DNA from: Flavobacterium psychrophilum
Lineage (GTDB): Bacteria > Bacteroidota > Bacteroidia > Flavobacteriales > Flavobacteriaceae
Assembly: GCA_943325515.2 (NCBI GenBank)
Contig: CALPPS020000007.1
Coordinates: forward strand, 1-50,065
Length of the DNA: 50,065 nt
Direction of reading: 5' to 3'
Shown here: positions 23,599 through 31,888 of the stretch, in pieces
How positions within the stretch are numbered: position 1 is the first letter of the stretch
How the letters are laid out: each line of letters begins with the position of its first letter
Notes under the pieces: model-generated
Told to the model about the DNA's origin: nothing
Databases searched by the model: none
Seen by the model: only the letters and a program-made list of their open reading frames with translations
Program-made: the position numbers and the translations under genes

Positions 23599-24123
23599 AT
23601 GCGTAAAGAAGAATGTTTCTATTTAGGTAAAATTGCAAAAAAATTTAGTTTCAAAGGGGAAGTCCTTATCTATTTAGATACTGATGAACCCGAGTTATAC
23701 GAAAACATGGAATCAGTATTTGTTGAATTTAACAAAAATCTGGTTCCATTTTTTATTAAAAATAGTGCCCTTCATAAAAACGACTTTCTTCGCGTTCAAT
23801 TTGAAGATGTCGACTCCGAAGAAGAAGCCAATAGTATTCTTAATTGTGATGTTTATCTTCCGCTTAGTATGTTGCCAAAACTTGAAGGCAATAAATTTTA
23901 TTTTCACGAAGTAATAGGATTTGAAATTGAAGATAAGCGCTTAGGTGTTTTTGGAAAAATTGTTTCCATAAACGATACTACAGCTCAACCCCTTTTTGAA
24001 GTATTAAATGGAACAGTGGAAATATTAATTCCTATGATTGACCATTTCCTAGTTGAAATTGACCGCAAAAACAAAAAAGTCATCATGGATTTACCAGAAG
24101 GACTTGTTGAAATGTATTTATAA
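23599..24123 (+). CDS. rimM: Ribosome maturation factor RimM
   Basis: A 174-residue RimM, which helps 16S rRNA processing around the 30S head and S19. The N-terminal beta-barrel begins CFYLGKIAKKFSFKGEVLI, and the PRC-barrel half contains YFHEVIGFEIEDKRLG, the terminal segment GTVEILIPMIDHFLVEIDRKNKKVIMDLPEGL being diagnostic. It directly follows rpsP, as in many bacteria, and should be co-transcribed with it. Length is normal. Confidence 0.95.
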   Translation: MRKEECFYLGKIAKKFSFKGEVLIYLDTDEPELYENMESVFVEFNKNLVPFFIKNSALHKNDFLRVQFEDVDSEEEANSILNCDVYLPLSMLPKLEGNKFYFHEVIGFEIEDKRLGVFGKIVSINDTTAQPLFEVLNGTVEILIPMIDHFLVEIDRKNKKVIMDLPEGLVEMYL

Positions 24124-24165
24124 TTGATAAGTAATAATTAACAATTGATAATTACAATTGTGACT
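24121..24165 (+). repeat. AATTGATAA-type intergenic word repeat
   Basis: Variants of AATTGATAATTA and AATAATTAACAATTG fill the start of the rimM-trmN6 spacer. Confidence 0.45.
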
Positions 24166-24219
24166 CCTATTTGTGTTTCATTAATTAATCAATTATTTAT
24201 TATCCATTACTAAATTAAC

Positions 24220-24927
24220 ATGTTTCAATTCAAACAATTTGCTGTTCAACAAGACCGCTGCGCCATGAAAATAGGCACAGATGCTGTTTTACTTGGTGCT
24301 TGGTGCCCAATTAAAAATAATCCGTTTTCTATTCTGGATATTGGAGCCGGAACTGGAATTTTATCTTTGATGTTAGCGCAAAGAAGTAATGCAGCGCAAA
24401 TTGATGCCATAGAAATTAATGATGAAGCTTATGAACAATGTGTTGAGAATTTTGAAAGTTCACCTTGGGGAGACAGATTATTTTGTTTCCATGCTGGTTT
24501 AGACGAATTTTTGGACGAACCAGAAGACGAATACGATTTAATTATTTCCAATCCACCATTTTATTCTGAAAATTATAAAACCGATAGCGCACAACGCGAT
24601 TTAGCTCGTTTTCAAGAAGCGATGCCTTTTGAAGATTTGATAGAAGCTGTTCGTTTGTTATTATCAGAAAATGGGATTTTTGCCGTAATAATTCCATTTA
24701 AAGAAGAAGAAAAATTTATTGATTTGTGTGCGGAAGTTGAGTTGTATCCCATAAAAGTTACTCGCGTAAAAGGCACACCAACTACTGAAGTCAAAAGAAG
24801 TTTATTAGCTTTCAAACGCTACGAACTATCGGTTTTAACTGCCGATGAGTTAGTTATTGAAACTGCGCGACATCAATACACAGAAGATTATATAGCATTA
24901 ACTAAAGACTTTTATTTAAAAATGTAA
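24220..24927 (+). CDS. trmN6: tRNA1(Val) (adenine37-N6)-methyltransferase
   Basis: A 235-residue SAM-dependent methyltransferase of the TrmN6/YfiC type, which methylates A37 of tRNA-Val. The N-terminus FQFKQFAVQQDRCAMKIGTDAVLLGAW is characteristic, followed by SAM-binding LDIGAGTGILSLMLAQ and the catalytic IISNPPFY (NPPF/Y motif of N6-adenine methylases). Length matches E. coli YfiC (245). It is separated from rimM by a repeat-containing spacer. Confidence 0.9.
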   Translation: MFQFKQFAVQQDRCAMKIGTDAVLLGAWCPIKNNPFSILDIGAGTGILSLMLAQRSNAAQIDAIEINDEAYEQCVENFESSPWGDRLFCFHAGLDEFLDEPEDEYDLIISNPPFYSENYKTDSAQRDLARFQEAMPFEDLIEAVRLLLSENGIFAVIIPFKEEEKFIDLCAEVELYPIKVTRVKGTPTTEVKRSLLAFKRYELSVLTADELVIETARHQYTEDYIALTKDFYLKM

Positions 24928-24973
24928 TTGAAATTTATAACAATTGTTCAACAACATTTTAATTAAGATTATG

Positions 24974-24981
24974 TAGCTTTG
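24974..24981 (+). promoter_or_regulatory. TAnnTTTG -7 box of the acyl-CoA dehydrogenase gene
   Basis: TAGCTTTG, 52 nt upstream of the ATG. The leader between them contains ATATAC-type word repeats (about 25000-25031). Confidence 0.65.
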
Positions 24982-25033
24982 CAAACGTTTTCGTAAAACA
25001 ATATACCGTTTACATTATACAATATACATTCTT

Positions 25034-26212
25034 ATGAAACCAGATTTATTTCAAGCTCCAGATTACTATTTGTTAGATGATTTACTAACAGAGGAACATA
25101 AATTAGTTCGTGATTCAGCCCGTGCTTGGGTGAAACGCGAAATTTCTCCAATCATTGAAGATTATGCGCAACGTGCTGAATTTCCAAAACAAATTATTAA
25201 AGGTTTAGGAGAAATCGGTGGTTTCGGACCCTATATTCCTGAGGAATATGGTGGTGCTGGTTTAGATCAAATTTCTTATGGCTTAATCATGCAAGAAATT
25301 GAAAGAGGTGACTCGGGTGTTCGTTCTACATCATCCGTTCAATCGTCCTTAGTAATGTATCCTATTTGGAAATTTGGAACGGAAGAACAACGAATGAAAT
25401 ATCTGCCAAAATTGGCAACAGGAGAATTCATGGGATGTTTTGGTTTAACTGAACCAGATCATGGATCGAATCCAAGCGGAATGACTACCAACTTTAAAGA
25501 TATGGGTGACCACTATTTATTAAATGGTGCCAAAATGTGGATATCCAATTCACCATTTGCTGATGTTGCAGTAGTTTGGGCAAAAAATGAAGAAGGCCGT
25601 ATTCACGGATTAATTGTAGAACGTGGCATGGAAGGATTTACTACTCCTGAAACTCACAATAAATGGTCACTTCGTGCCTCAGCTACAGGAGAATTGATTT
25701 TTGATAATGTTAAAGTCCCAAAAGACAATTTATTGCCAGGAAAATCTGGTCTTGGAGCACCAATGATGTGCTTAGATTCCGCTCGTTATGGAATAGCTTG
25801 GGGTGCCATTGGAGCTGCTATGGATTGTTATGACACCGCTTTGCGTTATGCTAAAGAACGTATCCAATTTGACAAACCAATTGCAGGAACACAATTACAA
25901 CAGAAGAAATTAGCTGAAATGATTACCGAAATTACCAAAGCACAATTATTGACATGGAGATTGGGCGTTTTGAAAAACGAAGGCAAAGCTACAACAGCAC
26001 AAATTTCTATGGCTAAAAGAAACAATGTTGATATGGCAATTCATATTGCACGAGAAGCACGCCAAATATTAGGCGGAATGGGAATTACAGGTGAATATTC
26101 TATAATGCGTCACATGATGAATTTAGAATCCGTGATAACTTATGAAGGAACGCACGACATTCATTTATTGATAACTGGCGCGGATATTACTGGAATTCCT
26201 GCTTTTAAATAA
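25034..26212 (+). CDS. Acyl-CoA dehydrogenase, glutaryl-CoA dehydrogenase-like
   Basis: A 392-residue FAD enzyme of the acyl-CoA dehydrogenase family. The closest subgroup is glutaryl-CoA dehydrogenase: N-terminal DYYLLDDLLTEEHKLVRDSAR, FAD/substrate motif CFGLTEPDHGSNP, SLRASATGELIFDNVKVP, and catalytic Glu371 in VITYEGTHDIH. Glutaryl-CoA dehydrogenases oxidise and decarboxylate glutaryl-CoA to crotonyl-CoA in lysine/tryptophan breakdown; the exact substrate is inferred. Monocistronic, with a promoter at 24974 and a hairpin after the stop. Confidence 0.9.
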   Translation: MKPDLFQAPDYYLLDDLLTEEHKLVRDSARAWVKREISPIIEDYAQRAEFPKQIIKGLGEIGGFGPYIPEEYGGAGLDQISYGLIMQEIERGDSGVRSTSSVQSSLVMYPIWKFGTEEQRMKYLPKLATGEFMGCFGLTEPDHGSNPSGMTTNFKDMGDHYLLNGAKMWISNSPFADVAVVWAKNEEGRIHGLIVERGMEGFTTPETHNKWSLRASATGELIFDNVKVPKDNLLPGKSGLGAPMMCLDSARYGIAWGAIGAAMDCYDTALRYAKERIQFDKPIAGTQLQQKKLAEMITEITKAQLLTWRLGVLKNEGKATTAQISMAKRNNVDMAIHIAREARQILGGMGITGEYSIMRHMMNLESVITYEGTHDIHLLITGADITGIPAFK

Positions 26213-26239
26213 GATTAAACAATAGATAAAATTGATATA

Positions 26240-26270
26240 AAAATGCTTCTCTTTTCGGGTAAGCATTTTA
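26240..26270 (+). terminator. Terminator-like hairpin after the acyl-CoA dehydrogenase
   Basis: AAAATGCTT/AAGCATTTT with a 12-nt loop. The 3' arm runs into the -7 box of the next gene. Confidence 0.6.
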
Positions 26271-26276
26271 TATTTG
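26269..26276 (+). promoter_or_regulatory. TAnnTTTG -7 box of the DUF3050 gene
   Basis: TATATTTG; it places transcription start near 26282, so the ATG at 26274 cannot be used and 26331 is the start. Confidence 0.65.
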
Positions 26277-26330
26277 TACACTATTGCAAACACATTTTTT
26301 TCACTTTTCGTATATATTATTAAAATAGCT

Positions 26331-27113
26331 ATGGACTTTTCGACAATAACCCAAAAAATTCAACCACAAAAAAATCTTCTATTACAACATTCGCTTTACG
26401 AAAAGGTTAAAACTATAGATGATTTACATAAATTTTTAGAATGTCATGTGTATGCCGTTTGGGATTTTATGTCTCTTTTAAAAGCTTTACAAAATAAATT
26501 GACATGTACCACAACGCCCTGGTTTGCCACTGAATATACTGAAGCTCGTTATTTAATTAACGAAATTGTTTTGGCCGAAGAAAGTGATCTAACCATTGAT
26601 GGAAGAAGATTAAGTCATTTTGAAATGTATATGGAAGCAATGAAAAGTTGTGGTGCGAAAACAACTGATTTGGAAGCTTTTTTGCAAAACGTAATCCAAA
26701 CCAAAAACGTTTTTATTGCTATAAAACAAAGTGATTTACACCCAAAAATAAAAGCCTTTTTAGATTTTACTTTCCGAGTTATTGAAGAAGGTAAAGTGCA
26801 TAAAATTGCTGCTGCTTTTACATTTGGCAGAGAAGATTTAATTCCAACTATGTTCACCGAAATTTTGAAAAATTTCCAACAAAACTTTCCCGAAACAGAT
26901 TTAGAAAAATTAATTTATTATTTTGAAAGACACATCGAATTAGATGCAGATGAACACGGGCCAATGGCCATACAAATGATTTCAGAACTTTGTAAAGATG
27001 ACATTCAAAAGTGGAAAGAAGTAGAAGAAATATCTATACAGGCCTTGGAAAAAAGAATTGGACTTTGGGATGCAATAGAAGAAAAAATTGAAGCTAATTT
27101 GGAGTTGGTGTAA
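26331..27113 (+). CDS. DUF3050 domain protein (heme oxygenase-like fold)
   Basis: A 260-residue DUF3050 protein. Landmarks: LHKFLECHVYAVWDFMSLLKALQ (histidine-rich helix), TTPWFATEYTEARYLINEIVLAEESD, FTFGREDLIPTMF and FERHIELDADEHGPMA near the end. The His/Glu pattern places it in the heme-oxygenase-like diiron/helical superfamily. No activity is assigned to the family as far as I know. The start is at 26331 because the upstream ATG at 26274 lies in the promoter. Convergent with the ferredoxin gene. Confidence 0.85.
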   Translation: MDFSTITQKIQPQKNLLLQHSLYEKVKTIDDLHKFLECHVYAVWDFMSLLKALQNKLTCTTTPWFATEYTEARYLINEIVLAEESDLTIDGRRLSHFEMYMEAMKSCGAKTTDLEAFLQNVIQTKNVFIAIKQSDLHPKIKAFLDFTFRVIEEGKVHKIAAAFTFGREDLIPTMFTEILKNFQQNFPETDLEKLIYYFERHIELDADEHGPMAIQMISELCKDDIQKWKEVEEISIQALEKRIGLWDAIEEKIEANLELV

Positions 27114-27159
27114 CTTCATTAAAATTATTGCTTCCTTAATAATACAAGTTTCCTTATTA

Positions 27160-27492
27160 CTATTGTTCTGGAGCAATTTCAATTTCCAATCCGTCTAAGT
27201 TTTCAGTAATCTGAATTTGACAACCTAATCGAGAATTGTCTTTAACATGATAAGCATCTGATAACATTGCCTCTTCATCATCATTGCGATGCGTTTTTAA
27301 AACATTATTTAAAACATAACATTGACAAGAAGCACACATTGCCATTCCGCCACAAATTCCAATGGTTCCTTCTTCGGCTAATTCATACATGCGAACAAGT
27401 TCCATAATGTTTAAGTTCATGTCTGTTGGCGCTTGAACTTCGTGAATAATTCCTTTGCGATCTATTATTTTTATGGTAATGTCTTGTGGCAT
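27160..27492 (-). CDS. 2Fe-2S ferredoxin
   Basis: A 110-residue adrenodoxin-type [2Fe-2S] ferredoxin. Cluster cysteines are Cys47, Cys53, Cys56 (ICGGMAMCASC) and Cys91 (LGCQIQ). An additional Cys58 sits beside them. It is the last gene of an apparent operon with a ferredoxin reductase 1 bp upstream, so the two almost certainly form an NADPH-to-ferredoxin electron chain. Confidence 0.92.
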   Translation of the reverse strand: MPQDITIKIIDRKGIIHEVQAPTDMNLNIMELVRMYELAEEGTIGICGGMAMCASCQCYVLNNVLKTHRNDDEEAMLSDAYHVKDNSRLGCQIQITENLDGLEIEIAPEQ

Positions 27493-27493
27493 T

Positions 27494-28546
27494 TTATTCT
27501 ATTGATTTTACAACGGCTTTCTCTGCTTCTTTTCGTGTACCATCAAATCCATCTACGCCAGAAACTGTGGTGTATTTCAGCACATATTTTTTCCCTGGAT
27601 TTAATCGTTGGTACACACTTTGGCACATTAAGGTAGCTTCATGAAAACCACAAAGAATTAATTTCAATTTTCCAGGATAAATATTCACATCACCAATGGC
27701 ATAAATGCCAGGAATTGTTGTTTGATAGTCTAAAGCATTATTTACTTTAATAGCATTTTTCTCTATTTCTAAACCCCAATTAGCTATAGCACCTAATTTG
27801 GGGGTTAAACCAAATAAGGGAATAAAATAATCTGTTTCAATCATTTCTGAATTTCCATCTTTATAGATGGTAATAGCATTCAAATGGTTTTCACCATGCA
27901 AACTAATAACTTCAGCAGGTGTAACTAAATTTACTAATCCTAGCTTTTTATACTCTTGAAGCTTTTCAACAGAATCTAAAGCGCCACGAAATTCATTTCT
28001 TCTGTGTATTAAAGTAACTTTTTCAGCCACATCAGCTAAAAAAATGCTCCAATCCAAGGCAGAATCTCCTCCACCAGCAATAATAATTTTTTTGTTTCTA
28101 AACAGTTCAGGATCTTTTACAAAATATTCTACTCCTTTTTCTTCATAGAAACTTATGTTGTCAATTTCTGGCTTTCTCGGTTCAAAAGTTCCTAACCCAC
28201 CAGCAATTGCAACAGCTTTTGCATGATGTTTTGTGCCTTTGTTAGTTGTTACAATAAAAGTTCCATCTTCTAACTTGTCAATGTTTTCAGCCGTTTCAGC
28301 TAAAGTAAAACCAGGTTGAAATTGTTTGATTTGTTCCATCAAATTGGCAACCAAATCACCTGCTAGCACCTCCGGATAACCTGGAATATCATAAATTGGT
28401 TTTTTTGGATATAACTCCGCTAATTGCCCGCCAGGTTGAGGTAAAGCATCAATAATATGACATTTTAATTTTAATAATCCTGCTTCAAAAACAGTAAAAA
28501 GCCCCGTTGGTCCTGCTCCGATTATTAGTATATCTGTTTCAATCAT
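27494..28546 (-). CDS. Ferredoxin-NADP+ reductase, thioredoxin reductase-like type
   Basis: A 350-residue FAD/NADPH enzyme of the FNR type found in Bacillus (YumC) and Chlorobium. FAD-binding DILIIGAGPTGLFTVFEAG starts at residue 4; the NADPH site is IIIAGGGDSALDW. There is no CxxC redox motif, which separates it from thioredoxin reductase. The C-terminal IYAIGDVNIYPGK binds the flavin. It precedes the ferredoxin gene by 1 bp. In this context it probably supplies electrons for Fe-S assembly or other ferredoxin-dependent enzymes. Confidence 0.9.
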   Translation of the reverse strand: MIETDILIIGAGPTGLFTVFEAGLLKLKCHIIDALPQPGGQLAELYPKKPIYDIPGYPEVLAGDLVANLMEQIKQFQPGFTLAETAENIDKLEDGTFIVTTNKGTKHHAKAVAIAGGLGTFEPRKPEIDNISFYEEKGVEYFVKDPELFRNKKIIIAGGGDSALDWSIFLADVAEKVTLIHRRNEFRGALDSVEKLQEYKKLGLVNLVTPAEVISLHGENHLNAITIYKDGNSEMIETDYFIPLFGLTPKLGAIANWGLEIEKNAIKVNNALDYQTTIPGIYAIGDVNIYPGKLKLILCGFHEATLMCQSVYQRLNPGKKYVLKYTTVSGVDGFDGTRKEAEKAVVKSIE

Positions 28547-28550
28547 TTTT

Positions 28551-28617
28551 AAGTCATAAAGTTGTAAAGTCGAAAGTCATAAAATGATATATAATGATTT
28601 TGACTTTAAGACTGTTT
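28551..28617 (-). repeat. GACTTT/AAGTCATAAA word repeats between nifU-like and FNR genes
   Basis: AAGTCATAAA occurs twice (28551-28560, 28574-28583), with further GACTTTA words to about 28610. It occupies the only substantial spacer of the Fe-S operon. Confidence 0.5.
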
Positions 28618-28857
28618 TTAAGCTATGTTTTGAACTGTTTCTATTTGTGGCGCATACTTTTTAATTGTTGTTTCTACGCCAGCTTTCATAGTGCTCATAC
28701 TCAAACTACAAGAAGTACATGCTCCTTGAAGACGTACCTTAACGTGTTTATCATCTTCTATAGAAACCAGACTAATATCTCCACCGTCAGAATTCAGAAA
28801 AGGTCTGATTTCATTTAAAGCTTTTTCAATACTTAAAGTTAATTCTTCTGTATTCAT
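28618..28857 (-). CDS. NifU C-terminal domain (Nfu) Fe-S carrier
   Basis: A 79-residue stand-alone NifU C-terminal domain (Nfu type), which carries Fe-S clusters to target proteins. LRPFLNSDGG-like start (IRPFLNSDGGDISLV) and the cluster motif GACTSC (Cys47, Cys50) are intact. It starts 1 bp after the Mrp stop codon, so the two Fe-S carriers are translationally coupled. Confidence 0.93.
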   Translation of the reverse strand: MNTEELTLSIEKALNEIRPFLNSDGGDISLVSIEDDKHVKVRLQGACTSCSLSMSTMKAGVETTIKKYAPQIETVQNIA

Positions 28858-28858
28858 T

Positions 28859-30022
28859 TTATTTTACTTTAACGGCGGAACAACCAGCCATTGTTGTTAT
28901 TTTGATAGCTTCTGTTGGTGGTAAACTTTCGTTTCTGTTTACCGTTTCTTGAACCACATTTCTTGTAATTTTTTCAAAAATGCTTTCAATAATTGACGCT
29001 GTTTGCAAAGCTGCTGGGCGACCATAATCTCCTGCTTCACGAATGCTTTGCACTAATGGAACTTCTCCCAAAAACGGCACTCCTAAATCTTCTGCTAAGT
29101 TTTTTGCTCCTTCTTTTCCGAAGATATAATATTTATTATTTGTTAATTGCTTCTCTTGTTCGCTGTCGCTCGTGTCCTCTGGAATAAAGTATGCCATGTT
29201 TTCTATAATTCCTATTACTGGAACATTAATTGAATCAGACATGAACATAGAAACTCCTTTTTTAGCATCTGCCAATGCCACAGCTTGTGGTGTACTAACG
29301 ATTACAGCTCCAGTAATTGGAAGTGATTGCATGATAGATAAATGAATGTCTCCAGTTCCTGGTGGTAAATCGATTAACATAAAGTCTAATTCGCCCCAAT
29401 CAGCATCAAAAATCATTTGATTCAGTGCTTTTGAAGCCATTGGACCACGCCAAATGACAGCCTGACTTGGTGCTGTAAAAAATCCGATGGAAAGTATTTT
29501 AATTTCATAACTTTCAACAGGTTTCATTTTAGATTTACCGTCAACTTCTATAGAAATTGGTTTTTCATTTTCTACATCAAACATAATTGGCATAGATGGT
29601 CCGTAAATATCGGCATCTAAAATTCCCACTTTGAAACCCATTTTAGCTAACGCTACGGCTAAATTTGCGGTAACTGTAGATTTTCCAACACCGCCTTTTC
29701 CTGACGCGATTGCTATAATGTTGCTGATTCCAGGAATATCTTTACCTTTTATTTGATTAGGGTTTTGGGTTGGCGTTTCTACTTTGATATTTACTTTTAC
29801 AACAGCGTCAGATGAAAATTTCTCGTGTATCAATTTTATAATATCGTCTTCTGCGCGTTTTTTTATGTGCATTGCAGGAGTTGAAATCACTAAATCGACT
29901 ATTACTTCATTGCCAAAAGTCAATACATTTTTCACAGCACCACTTTCAACCATATTTTTGCCTTCGCCAGCAATAGTAATGGTTTCTAATGCGGCAAGAA
30001 TTTCTTTTCTATCTAATTTCAT
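28859..30022 (-). CDS. Mrp/NBP35 family Fe-S carrier ATPase
   Basis: A 387-residue Mrp (ApbC/Nbp35) protein: N-terminal MIP18-type (DUF59) domain 1-90, then the deviant Walker A SGKGGVGKST (107-116) and MLIDLPPGTGD. The C-terminal CxxC of E. coli ApbC is absent where expected; the region instead reads IPEDTSDSEQEKQLTNNK, of which about 12 residues (DTSDSEQEKQLT, encoded at 29142-29177) look like an in-frame insertion. The start at 30022 is preferred over 30034 because MKLDRKEI is the usual N-terminus. First gene of the operon with NifU-like, FNR and ferredoxin. Confidence 0.9.
   Translation of the reverse strand: MKLDRKEILAALETITIAGEGKNMVESGAVKNVLTFGNEVIVDLVISTPAMHIKKRAEDDIIKLIHEKFSSDAVVKVNIKVETPTQNPNQIKGKDIPGISNIIAIASGKGGVGKSTVTANLAVALAKMGFKVGILDADIYGPSMPIMFDVENEKPISIEVDGKSKMKPVESYEIKILSIGFFTAPSQAVIWRGPMASKALNQMIFDADWGELDFMLIDLPPGTGDIHLSIMQSLPITGAVIVSTPQAVALADAKKGVSMFMSDSINVPVIGIIENMAYFIPEDTSDSEQEKQLTNNKYYIFGKEGAKNLAEDLGVPFLGEVPLVQSIREAGDYGRPAALQTASIIESIFEKITRNVVQETVNRNESLPPTEAIKITTMAGCSAVKVK
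29142..29177 (-). repeat. Probable in-frame REP-like insertion in mrp
   Basis: About 36 bp containing TTCGCTGTCGCTCGTG, higher in GC than its surroundings and similar in style to the GCGAAGC words at 1851-1864 and 7811-7822. The insertion is inferred from remembered homologues that read TPEE.PNNKYYIFG here. Confidence 0.4.
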
Positions 30023-30075
30023 TTTGGATATCATTAATATCTTCAGTTACTTTAATTTAAACTGAATTTAGATTA

Positions 30076-30083
30076 CAAAGATA
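30076..30083 (-). promoter_or_regulatory. TAnnTTTG -7 box of the mrp operon
   Basis: TATCTTTG on the minus strand, 53 nt upstream of the ATG at 30022. Confidence 0.65.
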
Positions 30084-30097
30084 GTTTGAAAATAGTT

Positions 30098-30123
30098 AAA
30101 AGGGAAAAGGGTGAAGGGAAAAG
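30098..30123 (+). repeat. AAGGGAAAAG word repeat
   Basis: AAAAGGGAAAAGGGTGAAGG then GAAAAG, in the spacer between mrp and the ATL gene. It is followed by a CTGCTACTGATTACT stretch that forms the end of the ATL reading frame. Confidence 0.5.
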
Positions 30124-30176
30124 TTTCATTGATTTTGTAATTTGGGATTATTGCTAAATAACTAATTTGCAAACTG

Positions 30177-30503
30177 CTACTGATTACTAATTTTTGGCTG
30201 CCAAAAATGCAAATCAAAATCAACAATTTGGTTATTGATAATTTTGATTCCTTCATTTTCTAGCAATTGCTGCATTAAATTTGTTCCATCAAAGTGATGT
30301 TTTCCTGAAAGCATACCAACTCGATTAACAACTCTATGGGCTGGAACATCTTCTATATTATGCGAAGCATTCATTGCCCAACCGACCATTCTGGCAGAAC
30401 GAGCAGTTCCTAAAGCTTTAGCGATGGCACCATAGGAAGTAACTTTTCCTTCGGGAATTTGTCTCACAATAGCATAAACTCTTTCAAAAAAATTATCTTC
30501 CAT
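30177..30503 (-). CDS. Alkyltransferase-like (ATL) DNA-binding protein
   Basis: A 108-residue member of the MGMT C-terminal family. The helix-turn-helix YGAIAKALGTARSARMVGWAMN is present, but the active-site PCHR is PAHR (VPAHRVVNR), so it cannot accept alkyl groups; it is an ATL protein, which flags O6-alkylguanine lesions for nucleotide excision repair. Its ATG at 30501-30503 overlaps the LysE stop codon (TAATG), which argues for this start over 30512. The last residues are encoded by low-complexity sequence. Confidence 0.88.
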   Translation of the reverse strand: MEDNFFERVYAIVRQIPEGKVTSYGAIAKALGTARSARMVGWAMNASHNIEDVPAHRVVNRVGMLSGKHHFDGTNLMQQLLENEGIKIINNQIVDFDLHFWQPKISNQ

Positions 30504-31129
30504 TACTTGCAAAATAGTTTAATCAGCGTAATTACTGCCATGAAGGTAGTCACTGAACCTATTATATTATTACTATTTCTAAGTAAAAAATCGGTTTTGC
30601 TTTGAATTAACTTAAACGATACTATGTAAATATAAAAAACAGAAAATGAGCCTAAAACTACCCCTAAAACAAAGGAAATAATTTGAGTTTTTTCAAAACT
30701 AAAATAGCGTAAACTCGCTAAACTAATACTAGCGAAAACATAAAAAGGAATGGGCAAAAAATTGAGCATTGATAAAAAAAATCCTAAGAAAAACCGATTC
30801 GGTTTCCCTTTGATTTTAACACTTCGATTTAATTTTTTTGATTTCTTAGCTATTCCAAAAAAGTATATACTCAAACCTATAAAAACAAAAATGCCAATTT
30901 CTTGTAACGTAGTAACTATTTGCTGATGCTTATTAATATATCGAGCAAATAGCACCGCTAAAAAGGTTTGAAAAAAAACCACTAAAGAAGCGCCAAAAGC
31001 AAAACTCAAAGCTTCGTTTTTACCTTCTTGCATACTGATTTTTGCCCCTGTCATATTAATTAATCCAGGAAGTATAACCGCCAAAAAAGAAATAAAAAAC
31101 CCAAAAAGAAGCGGCAATAAGAAACTCAT
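30503..31129 (-). CDS. LysE family transporter
   Basis: A 208-residue membrane protein with about six hydrophobic helices, LysE/RhtB type. FGFFISFLAVILPGLINMTGAKISMQEGKNEALSFAFGASL at the N-terminus fits the family pattern (Pro-Gly and the charged loop after helix 1). It probably exports an amino acid or related metabolite. Located between trmB and the ATL gene without spacers, so co-transcribed; the context does not reveal the substrate. Confidence 0.75.
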   Translation of the reverse strand: MSFLLPLLFGFFISFLAVILPGLINMTGAKISMQEGKNEALSFAFGASLVVFFQTFLAVLFARYINKHQQIVTTLQEIGIFVFIGLSIYFFGIAKKSKKLNRSVKIKGKPNRFFLGFFLSMLNFLPIPFYVFASISLASLRYFSFEKTQIISFVLGVVLGSFSVFYIYIVSFKLIQSKTDFLLRNSNNIIGSVTTFMAVITLIKLFCK

Positions 31130-31804
31130 CTACTTGATTTTAAAACGAATATAAGTAATTGCTTTGTTAATCTCCAAATATTGATTCTCATAAAAAGTTT
31201 GAATTTCAGTAACTTCTGCTGATGCTCCTTCATTTTTGTAGACATTATGATTGGCATATAACACTTCGTGTCCTTCGCCGTGAAGCAATCCTAAAGTATA
31301 ACCATGCATAAATTCGCTATCGGTTTTGAGGTTTACGACACCATTTGGTTTTAGGATTTTTTTATACAATTTCAGAAAATCTGAGTTAGTCATTCTGTGT
31401 TTGGTACGTTTATATTTTATTTGCGGATCCGGGAAAGTAATCCAAATTTCATCTACTTCTTTTTCGGCAAAAATATAATTGATTAACTCAATTTGCGTTC
31501 TTACAAACGCTACATTATGCATTCCATCTTCAACGGCAGTTTTTGCACCACGCCAAAATCTTGCTCCTTTTATATCAATACCAACAAAATTTTTATCAGG
31601 ATAACGTGCTGCTAAACCGACAGAATATTCTCCCTTGCCACAACCTAATTCAATGATAATAGGATTGTCATTTTTGAAAAAAGTAGTATTCCATTTGCCT
31701 TTTAAAAGAAAATTACTGTTAACTACTTCTTCTCTTGTTGGTTGAAATACGTTTTCAAAAGTTTCGTTTTCCTTAAATCGTTTTAATTTATTCTTACTTC
31801 CCAC
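31130..31804 (-). CDS. trmB: tRNA (guanine46-N7)-methyltransferase
   Basis: A 224-residue TrmB, which makes m7G46 in tRNA variable loops. SAM site PIIIELGCGKGEYSVGLA, and the family signature IWITFPDPQIKYKRTKHRM with the RNA-binding basic patch, are present. The start is GTG (31802-31804); MGSKNKLKRFKENETF matches the usual N-terminus. First gene of the trmB-lysE-ATL group, with the LysE ATG directly after its stop. Confidence 0.94.
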   Translation of the reverse strand: MGSKNKLKRFKENETFENVFQPTREEVVNSNFLLKGKWNTTFFKNDNPIIIELGCGKGEYSVGLAARYPDKNFVGIDIKGARFWRGAKTAVEDGMHNVAFVRTQIELINYIFAEKEVDEIWITFPDPQIKYKRTKHRMTNSDFLKLYKKILKPNGVVNLKTDSEFMHGYTLGLLHGEGHEVLYANHNVYKNEGASAEVTEIQTFYENQYLEINKAITYIRFKIK

Positions 31805-31888
31805 TAATTAATTTTTTTGTAAAATTAAGGAAATATAAACTATTCAAAATCTTTTTTACTTTGCAAAGTTATATTGTAACTTCACCAC

